In this document: piece by piece, positions 42,640 through 51,794 of the stretch
Layout of the letters: the number at the start of each line of letters is the position of its first letter
Numbering within the stretch: the first letter of the stretch is position 1
DNA from: Nitriliruptoraceae bacterium
GTDB lineage: Bacteria; Actinomycetota; Nitriliruptoria; Nitriliruptorales; Nitriliruptoraceae
NCBI GenBank assembly: GCA_003565155.1
Contig: PXDB01000124.1
Coordinates: forward strand, 1 to 64,000
Reading direction: 5' to 3'
DNA length: 64,000 nucleotides
Made by a program: the position numbers and the translations under genes
The notes under the pieces: model-generated
What the model was told of the DNA's origin: nothing
Databases searched by the model: none
What the model saw: only the letters and a program-made list of their open reading frames with translations

Positions 42640-43846
42640 CGGAGACCACCGGGTGTGTCGTCGGGGGCGGCGTCGATCCATGGTGGCCCCGGTCCAACCA
42701 CCCTGTCGGCAGCTGGACGTGTTTCGGCCGGGTGGTGTGACCACGGGGCTGGCGGCGCACACCCTCGTCGAAGGGAAGGCGCGGGTCCAGACCGGCGAGG
42801 TGGTGGTCGAGCTCCGCGCGGGTGGACACCTGGTTGAGCGCGCGTCGGACCTCCCGCCCCACCGGGAAGCCCTGGAGGTACCAGCCGGTGTGCTTGCGGA
42901 ACTCCCGAAGCCCGGTGTCCTCGCCGAGGTGCGCGGTCAGCAGCGCTGCGTGTTCGCGCAGCAGCGCCACGACCGCGCCGAGGTCGGGCGCGGAAGGGAT
43001 CGGCTCGCCGGCGAACGCCGCATGGAGCTCGCCGAACAGCCACGGCCGACCCAGGCAGCCGCGACCGATCACCACCCCGGCGCAGCCGGTCTCGGCCTGC
43101 ATGCGCAGCGCGTCGCGGGCCTCCCAGATGTCGCCGTTGCCGAGGACGGGTACCTCGAGGGCGTCCACGAGGGCCGCGATGTGCTCCCACGCGGCCGGAG
43201 GTCCGTAGCGCTGCTGCGCGGTGCGGGCGTGGAGCGCCACGCCCGCCACCCCGAGGTCGGCAGCGATCCGTCCTGCCGCCAGGTAGGTGTGGTGGCTGTC
43301 GTCGATCCCGATCCGCAGCTTGACCGTGACGGGAACGTCCCCCGCCGCATCGACCGCTGCCGCCACGATGTCGGCGAACAGGTCCGTCCGCCAGGGCAGG
43401 GCGGCGCCGCCACCGTGGCGGGTGACCTTGGGCGCCGGGCATCCGAAGTTGAGGTCGATGTGGTCGACGGGATGCCGTCCCGCGGCTGCGGCCCCGCCGG
43501 TGAGTAGGTGGACCGCTGCCCGGGTCTCGCGGGCTTCCACGGTGTACAGCTGGATCGACCGCGGGTCCTCGTGCGGCCCGAAGGCCGCCTTCAGCGTCGA
43601 GGTGGCGTTGCCCTCCACCAGCCCCCGGGCGCCCACCATCTCGGAGACGTACAGACCACCACCGGATCGCCGGCACAAGGTCCGGAACGCGACGTTGGTG
43701 ACCCCGGCCATGGGGGCCAACACGACCGGGGGCCACACCCGGAGCGGCCCGAGGCGCAGCGCCGGAGCTGCGCGAGGTCCGACGCGCGTCGGCCCGGGTG
43801 ACGCGGATGGAGCCGTCGGGGTCGCAGCGGCGGTGTGGGTGGTCAT
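42632..43846 (-). CDS. dus: tRNA-dihydrouridine synthase (DusB-like)
   Basis: 404 residues from ATG 43846. FMN-dependent TIM barrel with APMAGVTNVAFR, IDLNFGCPAPKVTR containing the catalytic Cys, VTVKLRIG, LHARTAQQRYGPPAAW and IGRGCLGRPWLF. It reduces uridines in the tRNA D-loop. About 50 residues of Pro/Arg-rich tail extend beyond the family's usual end and overlap maf. There are about 25 unstructured N-terminal residues before the barrel. Confidence 0.93.
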   Translation of the reverse strand: MTTHTAAATPTAPSASPGPTRVGPRAAPALRLGPLRVWPPVVLAPMAGVTNVAFRTLCRRSGGGLYVSEMVGARGLVEGNATSTLKAAFGPHEDPRSIQLYTVEARETRAAVHLLTGGAAAAGRHPVDHIDLNFGCPAPKVTRHGGGAALPWRTDLFADIVAAAVDAAGDVPVTVKLRIGIDDSHHTYLAAGRIAADLGVAGVALHARTAQQRYGPPAAWEHIAALVDALEVPVLGNGDIWEARDALRMQAETGCAGVVIGRGCLGRPWLFGELHAAFAGEPIPSAPDLGAVVALLREHAALLTAHLGEDTGLREFRKHTGWYLQGFPVGREVRRALNQVSTRAELDHHLAGLDPRLPFDEGVRRQPRGHTTRPKHVQLPTGWLDRGHHGSTPPPTTHPVVSGG

Positions 43847-43951
43847 GGCGGGGACGCTACCGCCGTCGGTCCGATCACACCGGCGAACGGGTCGGCACCC
43901 ACCGGGTGGAGCTGGCACCCTGGCCGCTGCTGCGCAGGGAAGGCGAGAGGG

Positions 43952-44449
43952 ATGACGGATCCGGGCGTCACGATCCCGGTGGTGACCGCTGTCGCGCTGG
44001 TCACCCTCGTCCTGCGGTTCCGTGATCCCGCACGGCGCAGCCCGGTCGCCGCCGTGGTCGAGCTGCTCGCGGTGAGCCTGGGCGCAGGGCTGCTCGTGGA
44101 ACTGGCGCTGGCGGGGACGACGTGGGGCGAGATCACCGCCACCTCGAGTCTCTACCTGCTGTTCGGCGCGACCGTCGCCTTCGTGCTGGCGATGGTGCGG
44201 GTCATCGCGGCGGTGTTGGTGACCGGCCGGCGTACACAGGTGCCCGTGGACGCGGTCGTGAGCTTCGGCGGCGTGTCCGCTGTCGCAGCGGTGCTCTCCG
44301 GGGCGATGCTGGTGTCGGCCTTCGGTTGGGCGGTGACCGCTCTGGTCGCAACCGTCGCCGTGCTGCGCGCAGCAGCGCACCCGTGGACGGCGACCGAGGT
44401 GCTGCAGCGCTGGAGGTGGCCGATGCGCGGGCGGCCGTCCACCGGGTGA
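43952..44449 (+). CDS. Hypothetical multi-pass membrane protein
   Basis: 165 residues from ATG 43952 with GGCGAGAGG upstream. Four or five hydrophobic segments at about 7-22, 33-52, 65-90, 95-115 and 120-140 and a basic C-terminal tail. No family recognised. Divergent from dus (105 bp apart) and followed by a terminator hairpin. Function unknown. Confidence 0.65.
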   Translation: MTDPGVTIPVVTAVALVTLVLRFRDPARRSPVAAVVELLAVSLGAGLLVELALAGTTWGEITATSSLYLLFGATVAFVLAMVRVIAAVLVTGRRTQVPVDAVVSFGGVSAVAAVLSGAMLVSAFGWAVTALVATVAVLRAAAHPWTATEVLQRWRWPMRGRPSTG

Positions 44450-44503
44450 GCGGGGCCTCGATGCTGGCGTGGCCCGGTGGTCGCTGTGTCGTAGCGCATG
44501 GGC

Positions 44504-44531
44504 AGGGGCGGGACCGAACGGCCCCGCCCCT
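44504..44531. terminator. Bidirectional terminator between two membrane-protein genes
   Basis: AGGGGCGGG (44504-44512) pairs perfectly with CCCGCCCCT (44523-44531), loop 10 nt, in the gap between convergent genes ending at 44449 and 44558. Confidence 0.75.
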
Positions 44532-44557
44532 CCGTACGTCGTGGTCGTGTCCGGGTC

Positions 44558-44998
44558 CTAACTGGTGCCCGGACCCGACGGATCCACCTGCGCGATGTTC
44601 TCGCTGACATCCCGGATCCCGAGCCCGATCAGCACGAAGATCACGCCCATGCCGAAGGCCATGGCCGAGACCCCGAAGGCGAGGACGGAGGTGAACAGCG
44701 ACGCCTGCAGGAAGGAGGCGTTCTGCGCGGTGGCGCGGCGCTCATCGTCGCGTGGTAGCTCCGCGTAGGTCAGCCCGCCCGTCTGCTCCAGCACGTTGCG
44801 GTCGATGGTCGCCGCCTGGCAGTAGGCGGAGAAGGGCCCGCGCACGTCGCGCTCGGACAGGCAGACGGCATCCTCGCCGATGGTGATCCTCTGGTCGCTC
44901 AAGGTGGTGCTGACGAGGACCCAGGTGCCGATGCTGGCCAATATCAGGAGGGCGCCAAGGGCGATGGCGCCGGTGGATGCGAGCTTGCGGCTGTTCAT
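44558..44998 (-). CDS. Hypothetical two-helix membrane protein
   Basis: 146 residues from ATG 44998. A first helix at about 8-30, an external domain of about 65 residues with two Cys (AVCLSERD, AYCQAA) that could pair, and a second helix at about 98-125, then an acidic tail. It matches the widespread actinobacterial family that databases sometimes label aromatic ring-opening dioxygenase LigA; nothing in the sequence supports that function. Role unknown. Confidence 0.78.
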   Translation of the reverse strand: MNSRKLASTGAIALGALLILASIGTWVLVSTTLSDQRITIGEDAVCLSERDVRGPFSAYCQAATIDRNVLEQTGGLTYAELPRDDERRATAQNASFLQASLFTSVLAFGVSAMAFGMGVIFVLIGLGIRDVSENIAQVDPSGPGTS

Positions 44999-45143
44999 CT
45001 CGTGCTCCGTTCCGGGTCTGGGTGCGTGACGGCCCTCATGCCGTCGTCCGGCCAGCGGTCCCTGCGGCGCTTGCGACCTTTCGGTGTCGTCCCCCGCGCT
45101 GCACGAACCGCGACCGATCGGCACCATACGAAGGTCCACAGCA

Positions 45144-45220
45144 CCTTGTTGGCGCTGCAAGGCCCGTCCTTAAGGACGAAGGTCCCGGATCGCGGAGCCG
45201 GGAACGTAAGGTTCCGGCTC
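45144..45220 (+). promoter_or_regulatory. Structured leader with overlapping alternative hairpins
   Basis: CCTTG/CAAGG hairpin at 45144-45162, a perfect 12-bp palindrome GTCCTTAAGGAC at 45166-45177, then two mutually exclusive stems: CCCGG (45184-45188) with CCGGG (45198-45202), or GAGCCGG (45195-45201) with CCGGCTC (45214-45220). It lies 60-140 nt before the alpha/beta hydrolase start. No known riboswitch class recognised. Confidence 0.4.
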
Positions 45221-45281
45221 AGGTGACGCAGCGTCGACGCGATGTTGCCCTGCGTCCACACGGACCTCCCTGCCGGGAGCT

Positions 45282-46556
45282 ATGGTCCGCAGCGTGATCG
45301 CGCCAACCCGGGAGGACGCGAGGGTGCGGAGCCGGACCACCGCTGAGGTCGCGACGTGGCCGTTGCTGGCGACCACCGCAGCCGAGGAGGTCGTCCTGCC
45401 GACGGTGCACGGGGTCCACCGGGCCGTCAGCGACACCACCTTCCGGTGGATCGGGCCACCGGGTAGGCCGGTACAACGCATCGTGGACCGCATCACCGAC
45501 ACCGTGTACGCCGGTGTCGCCGGCCTGCTGCACGGCATCGGGGCGGGCGTGCGCCGGACCACCGAACGGCGCACGGTCGACCGAGGTTCGACCTCCGGAA
45601 CGAGGTTGCGTGACCGCGCCATCGGCGTCGGGCTCCTCGACGGAGCCTTCCAGGTGCGCGCGGGGTTGCGGACCGCACCGATGACCCTCCACCTCGTCGG
45701 ACGCACTGCACCGCTGGCACCGCAGGACCTCGCAGCGTCGTTGCCGACCGCGACCTCGCGGGCGGTGGTCCTGGTGCACGGGCTGCTGGAGACGGAGCAG
45801 CTCTGGCGCGGCTCGGCAGAGGTCCCGGGACTGCCGGCGATCGCGGCGGGCAGCGGGGCGGCGGTGCTGCTCGTGCGCTACGACACCGGTCGGCCCGTCA
45901 CGGAGAACGGCCTCGCCCTGGCGGAGCTGCTCGAGACCATCGCGGCAGCCTGGCCCGGTGGCCTCCAACAGCTGGTGCTGGTCGGCTACTCCATGGGCGG
46001 CCTCGTGATCGGTGACGCGACCCGCCGCGCGACTGAGCGGCGGCAGCTGTGGCCCGGGACCGTGAGCGATGTGGTCCACCTCGCCACCCCGCACCTCGGC
46101 TCCTGGCTGGAGCAGTCGGTCCACTTCACCGGGTGGACGCTGCGGCGCGCGTCGGCGATCACGGCCCCGCTCGGGGAGCTCCTGGACCGGCGCTCCGAAG
46201 GCATCAAGGACCTGCGGTTCGGGGGCGTCCCCGCCCCCCGGCCAGCCGACGACGCCGATCGCCTGCTGGCGGGATGGGGCCCTGCACCGCCCTGGCAACC
46301 GACCGCGCGGCACCACCTGGTCAGCGGGCGCCTGCATCCGCGTCCGCGACACCCGGCGAACCTGCTCTTCGGTGACGCGCTGGTCCACCCGGGTTCCGCC
46401 CGCGGGGTCGGGGTGCTGCGCCGGGTACCCGGTTCAGCGCGTGCCCGCAGTCTCGCGGTACCGGCCGGCCACCTCGCGCTCGTGCGCCGACCGGAGGTGG
46501 CGGGACTGCTGCGCACGGTGCTCGGTCAGCCTTCGGCGCCTCTCGCCACGTCCTGA
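45282..46556 (+). CDS. Alpha/beta hydrolase (lipase/PGAP1-like)
   Basis: 424 residues from ATG 45282. About 145 N-terminal residues of helical character precede an alpha/beta hydrolase core with RAVVLVHGLLET (oxyanion loop), the elbow GYSMGG with the nucleophile Ser near residue 238, and HLATPHLGS, the signature of lipases acting on long-chain or lipid substrates. The catalytic His is probably in PAGHLAL near the end. No signal peptide. Its 3' end overlaps the convergent hypothetical gene by 31 bp. Substrate unknown. Confidence 0.85.
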   Translation: MVRSVIAPTREDARVRSRTTAEVATWPLLATTAAEEVVLPTVHGVHRAVSDTTFRWIGPPGRPVQRIVDRITDTVYAGVAGLLHGIGAGVRRTTERRTVDRGSTSGTRLRDRAIGVGLLDGAFQVRAGLRTAPMTLHLVGRTAPLAPQDLAASLPTATSRAVVLVHGLLETEQLWRGSAEVPGLPAIAAGSGAAVLLVRYDTGRPVTENGLALAELLETIAAAWPGGLQQLVLVGYSMGGLVIGDATRRATERRQLWPGTVSDVVHLATPHLGSWLEQSVHFTGWTLRRASAITAPLGELLDRRSEGIKDLRFGGVPAPRPADDADRLLAGWGPAPPWQPTARHHLVSGRLHPRPRHPANLLFGDALVHPGSARGVGVLRRVPGSARARSLAVPAGHLALVRRPEVAGLLRTVLGQPSAPLATS

Positions 46557-46996
46557 GGCGCAGCCTGTCCCGCGAGCAGTGCACGGGCCTGCTCGACCGT
46601 GGCCTCAGCGGCGGCGCGCACCTCCTCGGACCCCGGCTCGGTCAACCGAGGCGCCAGGTCATCCACCGCGGCCAGCGCCGCGGTCGCGATGACGCGTGAT
46701 CCCTCGGCGAGCGCGTCGGCGACGCTGCACATCCGGCTCGCGGTGTCGCGCGATCCCCAACGGCCGCCATCCACCTCGGCCTCGAGGTGGCGCTCCCTGG
46801 CCTCGAGGTCCCAGTAGGTGGCCTCCTCCGCGCTGATCCGCGCGATGGTGCGCAAGCGCGCGAGCAGCCGGGCGGCGTCGTACAGGGGTAGGGGCTCCCG
46901 CACGGCCCGCTCGCGCTCGAGGACCACGAGCGCCTCGATGACGATGGCCGCGTCATGGGTGTCGAGGTAGACGTCCCAGATGGAGGTGGTCAGCAC
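46526..46996 (-). CDS. Hypothetical helical protein
   Basis: 156 residues from GTG 46996; the ribosome site is weak. Mostly helical, charged, with no recognised motif (WDVYLDTHDAAIVIEALVVLERER; YWDLEARERHLE). The frame continues upstream but with Arg/Pro-rich sequence. Coding is supported by composition. Function unknown. Overlaps the hydrolase 3' end by 31 bp, tail to tail. Confidence 0.6.
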   Translation of the reverse strand: MLTTSIWDVYLDTHDAAIVIEALVVLERERAVREPLPLYDAARLLARLRTIARISAEEATYWDLEARERHLEAEVDGGRWGSRDTASRMCSVADALAEGSRVIATAALAAVDDLAPRLTEPGSEEVRAAAEATVEQARALLAGQAAPQDVARGAEG

Positions 46997-47211
46997 CGCT
47001 GCTGCCTTGGGTTCTGGGCGGGGCACCCCGCCGCGGGTACAGCACGCTACTACCTGTCGCTGGTCCGGGCGCAGGCCGCAGCGCCGGTGCGCGGGTGCAC
47101 CAGCGGACCAGCGGCGCCCGATCCGCGGGACCCTGGTCCCTGGTTGGCGTCCGGGACGGGCTGCATCATCAGGGTGTCGGGGAGCCCGGCGGACCAGCGC
47201 GGAGGTGTGGC

Positions 47212-47646
47212 ATGTCATCGCGCGGCGGTTGCATCGCGACGCTGGCCGCCGTCGGCGGGGCGCTCGCCGGCGGGCTGTCGACGATCATCCTGGCCGGCTT
47301 GCTGGGTCCGGAGGTCGAGGTGACCCCTGGATGGCTCCTGGCGCCTGCCGGTACCGAAGGCAGCCTGCTGCTGGTGGGCGCCGGTCTCGGGCTCTTCGTC
47401 GGTTGTGCGGTGGGCCTACGGATCGCCGATCACCCCTCACCGTGGGTGACCGCAGCCCTGGTCCTCGCGGTGCTGCCCTTCGCCATGCCCTTGGTGCGCC
47501 TCGCGGGACAGGTTGGGGCGTGGGCTGCGGCGGTCGTGGGCCTCCTGGTCGTCGGTGGCGCGGTCACCGGTGCGGGGTGGCTGACCGCGCGGTGTGCCAG
47601 CGACCGGGTTCGTGGGGAGGCCGTCAGCGGGGCCGGTCGCCGGTGA
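47212..47646 (+). CDS. Hypothetical membrane protein
   Basis: 144 residues from ATG 47212, with GGAGGTG upstream. Four hydrophobic segments (about 9-29, 47-69, 78-97, 103-122) and short loops. No family recognised. Its last 23 bp overlap the 3' end of the CPBP protease gene, tail to tail. Confidence 0.62.
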   Translation: MSSRGGCIATLAAVGGALAGGLSTIILAGLLGPEVEVTPGWLLAPAGTEGSLLLVGAGLGLFVGCAVGLRIADHPSPWVTAALVLAVLPFAMPLVRLAGQVGAWAAAVVGLLVVGGAVTGAGWLTARCASDRVRGEAVSGAGRR

Positions 47647-48460
47647 CGGGGGGTGCCCCGAGCTGGTTCCCCACCCGCAGGACCAGACCGAGCGCCAACA
47701 CCGCCGCCAGCACGGCGGTGACCACGCCGAAGCCCTGGTCGATCGCCGCAGGTGCGAGGCCCTCCACGGCCGTGCCGTACCAACCGTTCAGCGCGGCGTG
47801 GAGCAGCACCAGCAGGAGCAGGTTGCCCTTGGAGGTGTTCCAGACCCAGGCGAACAGCACGGACAGACCTGCGGCGCCCAGAGCGAAGCTCGCCGCGGAC
47901 GCCCCTGCCTGGGTGGTGCCCTCCAGCAGGAACAGCGGGGCGTGCCACAGCGACCACACCGCGCTGACGCCCAGCGCCGCGATCAGCGGCCGGTACCGCA
48001 CCTGCAGCAGTGGCTGCAGGTAGCCGCGCCACCCGATCTCCTCGAGTCCGCCCAGCACCACGCCGCTGAGCAGCAACGCCGGGATCAGTGGCAGGGTCTC
48101 CAGGACAGCAGGGTCCAACGCGACCCGATCCAGTGCGGCCAGCACGAGCACGCCACACACGCCGACGGCCAGGGGCGCCAGCAGGAGCCACCCGAGCCGA
48201 CCGAACCGCCAGCGCGAGAGTCCCGCCTTCAGGCGCGACAAGCCGGCCCGTCCGTCGCTGCGCCACACCAGAAGGACCGTGGCGATGGCGGGCCCGAGCC
48301 CGCCCAGCAGCCACAGTGCCAGGGATACGGCGTCGGCCATGGGATCCCCACTGAGGGCCAGGAGTGCGCCCCAGGGCAGCCAGGAGCACACCAGCGCCAA
48401 CGCGACGAACGCCGCGGCGCGTACCGGCACGGCGTCCACGGCGATCGAGGGCAGCTGCAT
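47624..48460 (-). CDS. CPBP-family intramembrane metalloprotease
   Basis: 278 residues from ATG 48460. Eight or so transmembrane helices with the Abi/CAAX-protease motifs: GGLEEIGWRGYLQP (EExxxR), SLWHAPLF (F/W-xxxH) and VLLHAALNGWYG (HxxxN/B), which together form the metal site. Bacterial members range from bacteriocin self-immunity to membrane-protein processing; the partner is unknown. A longer frame to 48565 lacks sense. Confidence 0.9.
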   Translation of the reverse strand: MQLPSIAVDAVPVRAAAFVALALVCSWLPWGALLALSGDPMADAVSLALWLLGGLGPAIATVLLVWRSDGRAGLSRLKAGLSRWRFGRLGWLLLAPLAVGVCGVLVLAALDRVALDPAVLETLPLIPALLLSGVVLGGLEEIGWRGYLQPLLQVRYRPLIAALGVSAVWSLWHAPLFLLEGTTQAGASAASFALGAAGLSVLFAWVWNTSKGNLLLLVLLHAALNGWYGTAVEGLAPAAIDQGFGVVTAVLAAVLALGLVLRVGNQLGAPPVTGDRPR

Positions 48461-48546
48461 GGGTCCATCCTCGCTCGAGGGGAAGGTCAGGGCACCTTCG
48501 GACGTTGCCCACCACGGGACTTCACCATCGTTACCGGAGCGATCTC

Positions 48547-48891
48547 GTGCAACCGGCCACACCACCCGTCGTCACCGTCCACCCGCGCGCAGCGACCGAC
48601 GGTCGGCGTCGGTTCCGCAGCGAAGCCGAGCGCGTCGTGCGCGTGACGATCGACGCGGACGACCGTCACACGCGACGGGTGGTGGAGGCCGTGCAGGTGC
48701 TGCAGGCGCACGGTGTCGAGGTGGAGATCCGCGACGCCCGCCAGGATGCGTCGGCCGCCGAGGCCCTGCAGCGCCTGGTCTGTTGTGGGGCGGTCACCCC
48801 GGTCGTCGAGGTCGGAGGTCTGCTGCTGACCGCACCCACCCCTGCAGAGGCCATCCTCGCGGTGCGCCGGGTCCTGCCGGAGGTGGGTTGA
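48547..48891 (+). CDS. Small glutaredoxin/thioredoxin-fold-like protein
   Basis: 114 residues from GTG 48547 with CGGAG 7 nt upstream. Residues about 35-110 read as strand-helix-strand-helix-strand-strand-helix with TPVVEVGGLLL, like the cis-Pro region of glutaredoxins (TVP-x-V-x-V-x-G). The redox CxxC is missing; instead two adjacent Cys (RLVCCGAVTP) precede the cis-Pro motif. Fold assignment is inference. Between the divergent CPBP gene and the DUF2905 gene. Confidence 0.6.
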   Translation: MQPATPPVVTVHPRAATDGRRRFRSEAERVVRVTIDADDRHTRRVVEAVQVLQAHGVEVEIRDARQDASAAEALQRLVCCGAVTPVVEVGGLLLTAPTPAEAILAVRRVLPEVG

Positions 48892-48915
48892 CACCATCGC
48901 TGCGGATGCGGGAGT

Positions 48916-49131
48916 TCACCGACGAAGGAAGAGGTTGACGGCCACGGTCAGCACGAGCGACACCAGGAGCATCGAGGTGAGCGGGACGAAGACGCGGGTC
49001 CGCTCACCCTCGATCCGGATGTCGCCGGGGAGACGCCCGAACCAGTCGAACGCGCCCGCCCAGACGGCGAGCCCAAGGACGAGCACAGCGCCGCCGGCCA
49101 CCATGAGCACGAGCCCGAGTGAGCGGTCCAT
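48916..49131 (-). CDS. DUF2905 small membrane protein
   Basis: 71 residues from ATG 49131 with GGAGGT upstream. Two helices (about 5-25 and 50-68) flank the short loop FDWFGRLPGDIRIEGERTRVFVPL, which is the DUF2905 signature (G-x-LPGDI-x-I). Function unknown. Divergent from the HD-GYP gene by 220 bp. Confidence 0.88.
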   Translation of the reverse strand: MDRSLGLVLMVAGGAVLVLGLAVWAGAFDWFGRLPGDIRIEGERTRVFVPLTSMLLVSLVLTVAVNLFLRR

Positions 49132-49351
49132 CCGGTGACCTCCGGTCGATGCGACGACGTCCATCGGCGCTGACGCCGTTCGGCAGGGTGCCCAACCGGC
49201 GGATCGGTCGCGTCGCGCGCCCGTCACCCCCACGCGCGAACGGCCGTGGGTCAGCTCCTGGTCACGTCGTCTGCGGCGGCGATGGCGGTAGCGTGGCGGC
49301 GTACCGCTGCCACCCGGCACTTCGCCCGGCTGTCCTGCTCGCGGAGCGACC

Positions 49352-50569
49352 ATGTTCGACAAGCTGACTGACGACCTGCAGCCGGGTGACGTCCTTGCCC
49401 GGACGGTCTTCGACGCCGGTGGTCAGCCCCTGTTGAAGGCCGGGACGGCGCTCAAGCCCAGCTACATCACCCGCCTGCGTCACCGCGGGTACGTCACGGT
49501 GACGGTGGAGGACGGCCTCGCGGACGACGTCGCACCCGAGACCCTGGTGAGCGAGCAGTTGCGGCACACCATCGCCGGACATGTCGGCGGGTTCTTCGGC
49601 CAGATGGGTGACATCGCCCGCGAACGCGGGCGCGGGCAGGGCGGCGTGGACGAGGCGGTGGAGGATCTGGGAGAACAGCCGTTGCCGCTGGCTGATCGCG
49701 GCCGCGAAGCCCTCGAGCAGCTGTACGCCGATGTCCAGAGCCTGATCAACGAGATCGTCGGGTCGGACACGGTCGCCGGACTGGAGTCGCTGAAGACCCA
49801 CAACGAGTACACCTTCCAGCACTCGGTGGACGTCGCGGTCATCGGCACGCTGCTGGGGAGCCGGATGGGCCTGTCGGGCGGTCGTCTCCGTGAGCTGGCG
49901 CTGGGATGCCTGCTCCACGACCTCGGCAAGCTCTACATCGACGAGGCGATCCTCGACAAGCCGGGCAAGCTGTCGGCGGAGGAGTTCGAGGCCGTCAAGG
50001 CGCATCCTCGCATGGGCTACGAGCTCATCCGGCGGATGCCGGTCGCGAGCCTGCTGCCCGCGCACGTCGCTTACCAACACCACGAACAGCAGCGCGGCAC
50101 CGGCTACCCCAACGGTCTGGTGGGTGACAACCGGATCGGCCCGCGACTGCACGAGGAACGGATGGGTGCCGGCAAGATGCTGCTCATCGCGGAGATCGGT
50201 GCGGTGGCCGACGTGCACAGCGCCGTGAGCTCGGACCGGCCCTACCGCAGAGCGATGCCGCCGGACGTGGCGGCGGACCTGATCGAGGGCATGGCCGGCA
50301 AGCATCTCAACCGTGAGATCGTGGAACTGTTCACGCGCATCGTCCCGCGCTTCCCGGTCGGACGGTGGGTCGAGGTCCTCGGCGGAGAGTTCTCGGGTGC
50401 ACGTGGCGTCGTGACCGAACTGCACGTCCTCCGGATGGACCGCCCGAACGTTCGCGTCCTGATCGATGCTGACGGGGAACGGCGCGCTGCGCCCGCTGAG
50501 CTCGACCTGCGCACGCACGAGCACGTGCAGCTCCGCAGCCTGGACCGCCACGAGCAACCGACGCGCTGA
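49352..50569 (+). CDS. HD-GYP domain c-di-GMP phosphodiesterase
   Basis: 405 residues from ATG 49352. N-terminal domain of about 130 residues (DUF3391-like, DLQPGDVLARTVFD), then an HD-GYP domain: HSVDVAVIGTLLG, the HD pair in LLHDLGKLYID, and YQHHEQQRGTGYPNGL with the GYP motif. A C-terminal beta domain (about 330-390) of unknown role follows. HD-GYP enzymes hydrolyse c-di-GMP to GMP or pGpG using two or three metal ions. All core ligands are present, so it is probably active. Confidence 0.93.
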   Translation: MFDKLTDDLQPGDVLARTVFDAGGQPLLKAGTALKPSYITRLRHRGYVTVTVEDGLADDVAPETLVSEQLRHTIAGHVGGFFGQMGDIARERGRGQGGVDEAVEDLGEQPLPLADRGREALEQLYADVQSLINEIVGSDTVAGLESLKTHNEYTFQHSVDVAVIGTLLGSRMGLSGGRLRELALGCLLHDLGKLYIDEAILDKPGKLSAEEFEAVKAHPRMGYELIRRMPVASLLPAHVAYQHHEQQRGTGYPNGLVGDNRIGPRLHEERMGAGKMLLIAEIGAVADVHSAVSSDRPYRRAMPPDVAADLIEGMAGKHLNREIVELFTRIVPRFPVGRWVEVLGGEFSGARGVVTELHVLRMDRPNVRVLIDADGERRAAPAELDLRTHEHVQLRSLDRHEQPTR

Positions 50570-50654
50570 CCGACGACCGTGACCGCAACGCTGCGCGTCC
50601 GCGGGCTTGCTGGCTCTCGGCTGGTCGGGGTAGACGGTCCTGGTCCGCGACCGG

Positions 50655-51632
50655 TCAGCCGGAGGAGTGTCCGGGGAACACCTTCGCTTCGGGGTTGATG
50701 TGCACCGCGGCGTTGTTCACCGCCGTGGCCGCCTCGCCGAAGCCGACCGAGATCAGTCGGACCTTGCCGTCGTACTCGGTGATGTCGCCGGCGGAGAACA
50801 CGCCCGGCACGTTGGTCTGCATCCGCGTGTCCACGAGGATGTGCCGGCCGTCGATCACGATCGGCCACTGCTTCAGCGGTCCGAGGTCCGACTTGAAGCC
50901 GAGCGCGGCGATGACCTTGTTCACCTTCAGGATCCGGCGCTCGTCGGTGCGGTTGTTGAACACCTCCACGAGCTCGATGCCGTTGTCACCGCTGATGCTG
51001 TGCACCTCGGTGAAGGTGAGCACTTCGACCGAGGAGTCCATCATCTTGTTGACCGAGTCCTCGTGGGCACGGAAACGGTCGCGGCGGTGGATGAGGGTGA
51101 TGGAGCGGGCGATGTCCTCGAGGTTGAGGGCCCAGTCCACCGCGGAGTCGCCGCCTCCCACGATCAGGACGTCGTCGTCGCGCATGGACTCCAAGGCCTT
51201 CACGAAGTAGACGAGCCCGTTGCCTTCGAAGTCCTCAGCGTCGGGCAGCGGCCGTGGGGTGAAGTGGCCGATGCCGCCGGTGATCACCACCGCCTTGGTG
51301 TGGACCACCGTGCCGATGCTGGTGGTCAGGGTGAAGCTGCCGTCACCGTGGGGGGTGAGCTCATCGGCGCGCTGGCCGAGGAGGTACAGCGGGTCGTAGG
51401 GAGCGGCCTGCTCGACGCACCGCTCGATCAGCTCGCGACCCTTGACCGCAGGGAAGCCTGCGACATCGAAGATCAGCTTCTCCGGGTACAGCGCGGTGAC
51501 CTGGCCACCGGGCTCGGTGAGAGAGTCGATGATGGCGATGCTCAAGCCACGGAACCCGGCGTAGTAGGCCGCGTACAGGCCTGCCGGACCTGCACCGACG
51601 ATGCTGATGTCGACCTCGTGTACTGCCGCCAC
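50655..51632 (-). CDS. Ferredoxin-NADP reductase, thioredoxin-reductase-like type
   Basis: 325 residues from GTG 51632 with AGGAGCGAG upstream. Two Rossmann domains: FAD motif GAGPAGLYAAYYAG, NADPH motif VGGGDSAVDWAL, and the C-terminal FAD motif FSAGDIT. The redox-active CxxC of thioredoxin reductase is absent, which identifies the YumC/type-2 FNR group that reduces ferredoxin with NADPH. Soluble dimer. No ferredoxin gene lies nearby. Confidence 0.93.
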   Translation of the reverse strand: MAAVHEVDISIVGAGPAGLYAAYYAGFRGLSIAIIDSLTEPGGQVTALYPEKLIFDVAGFPAVKGRELIERCVEQAAPYDPLYLLGQRADELTPHGDGSFTLTTSIGTVVHTKAVVITGGIGHFTPRPLPDAEDFEGNGLVYFVKALESMRDDDVLIVGGGDSAVDWALNLEDIARSITLIHRRDRFRAHEDSVNKMMDSSVEVLTFTEVHSISGDNGIELVEVFNNRTDERRILKVNKVIAALGFKSDLGPLKQWPIVIDGRHILVDTRMQTNVPGVFSAGDITEYDGKVRLISVGFGEAATAVNNAAVHINPEAKVFPGHSSG

Positions 51633-51794
51633 GTCTCGCTCCTGGTCCGGAGGGGCCACGCTGCCCCGTGCTGCGCTGCAGGCCGCTCCACGAGCCCAGC
51701 GCACGTGCAACGGGCGCACACCCAGGCTAACAAGGCCTGCTCCCGCGACCGGAACCCGGGCGAGCAGGGACGTGGACCGCGTACGGCGTCGAGG

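Noticed and set aside
44558-44998. Aromatic ring-opening dioxygenase LigA label for this family
   Set aside because: The product has two membrane helices and no metal-binding or dioxygenase motif; the label is a propagated database error.
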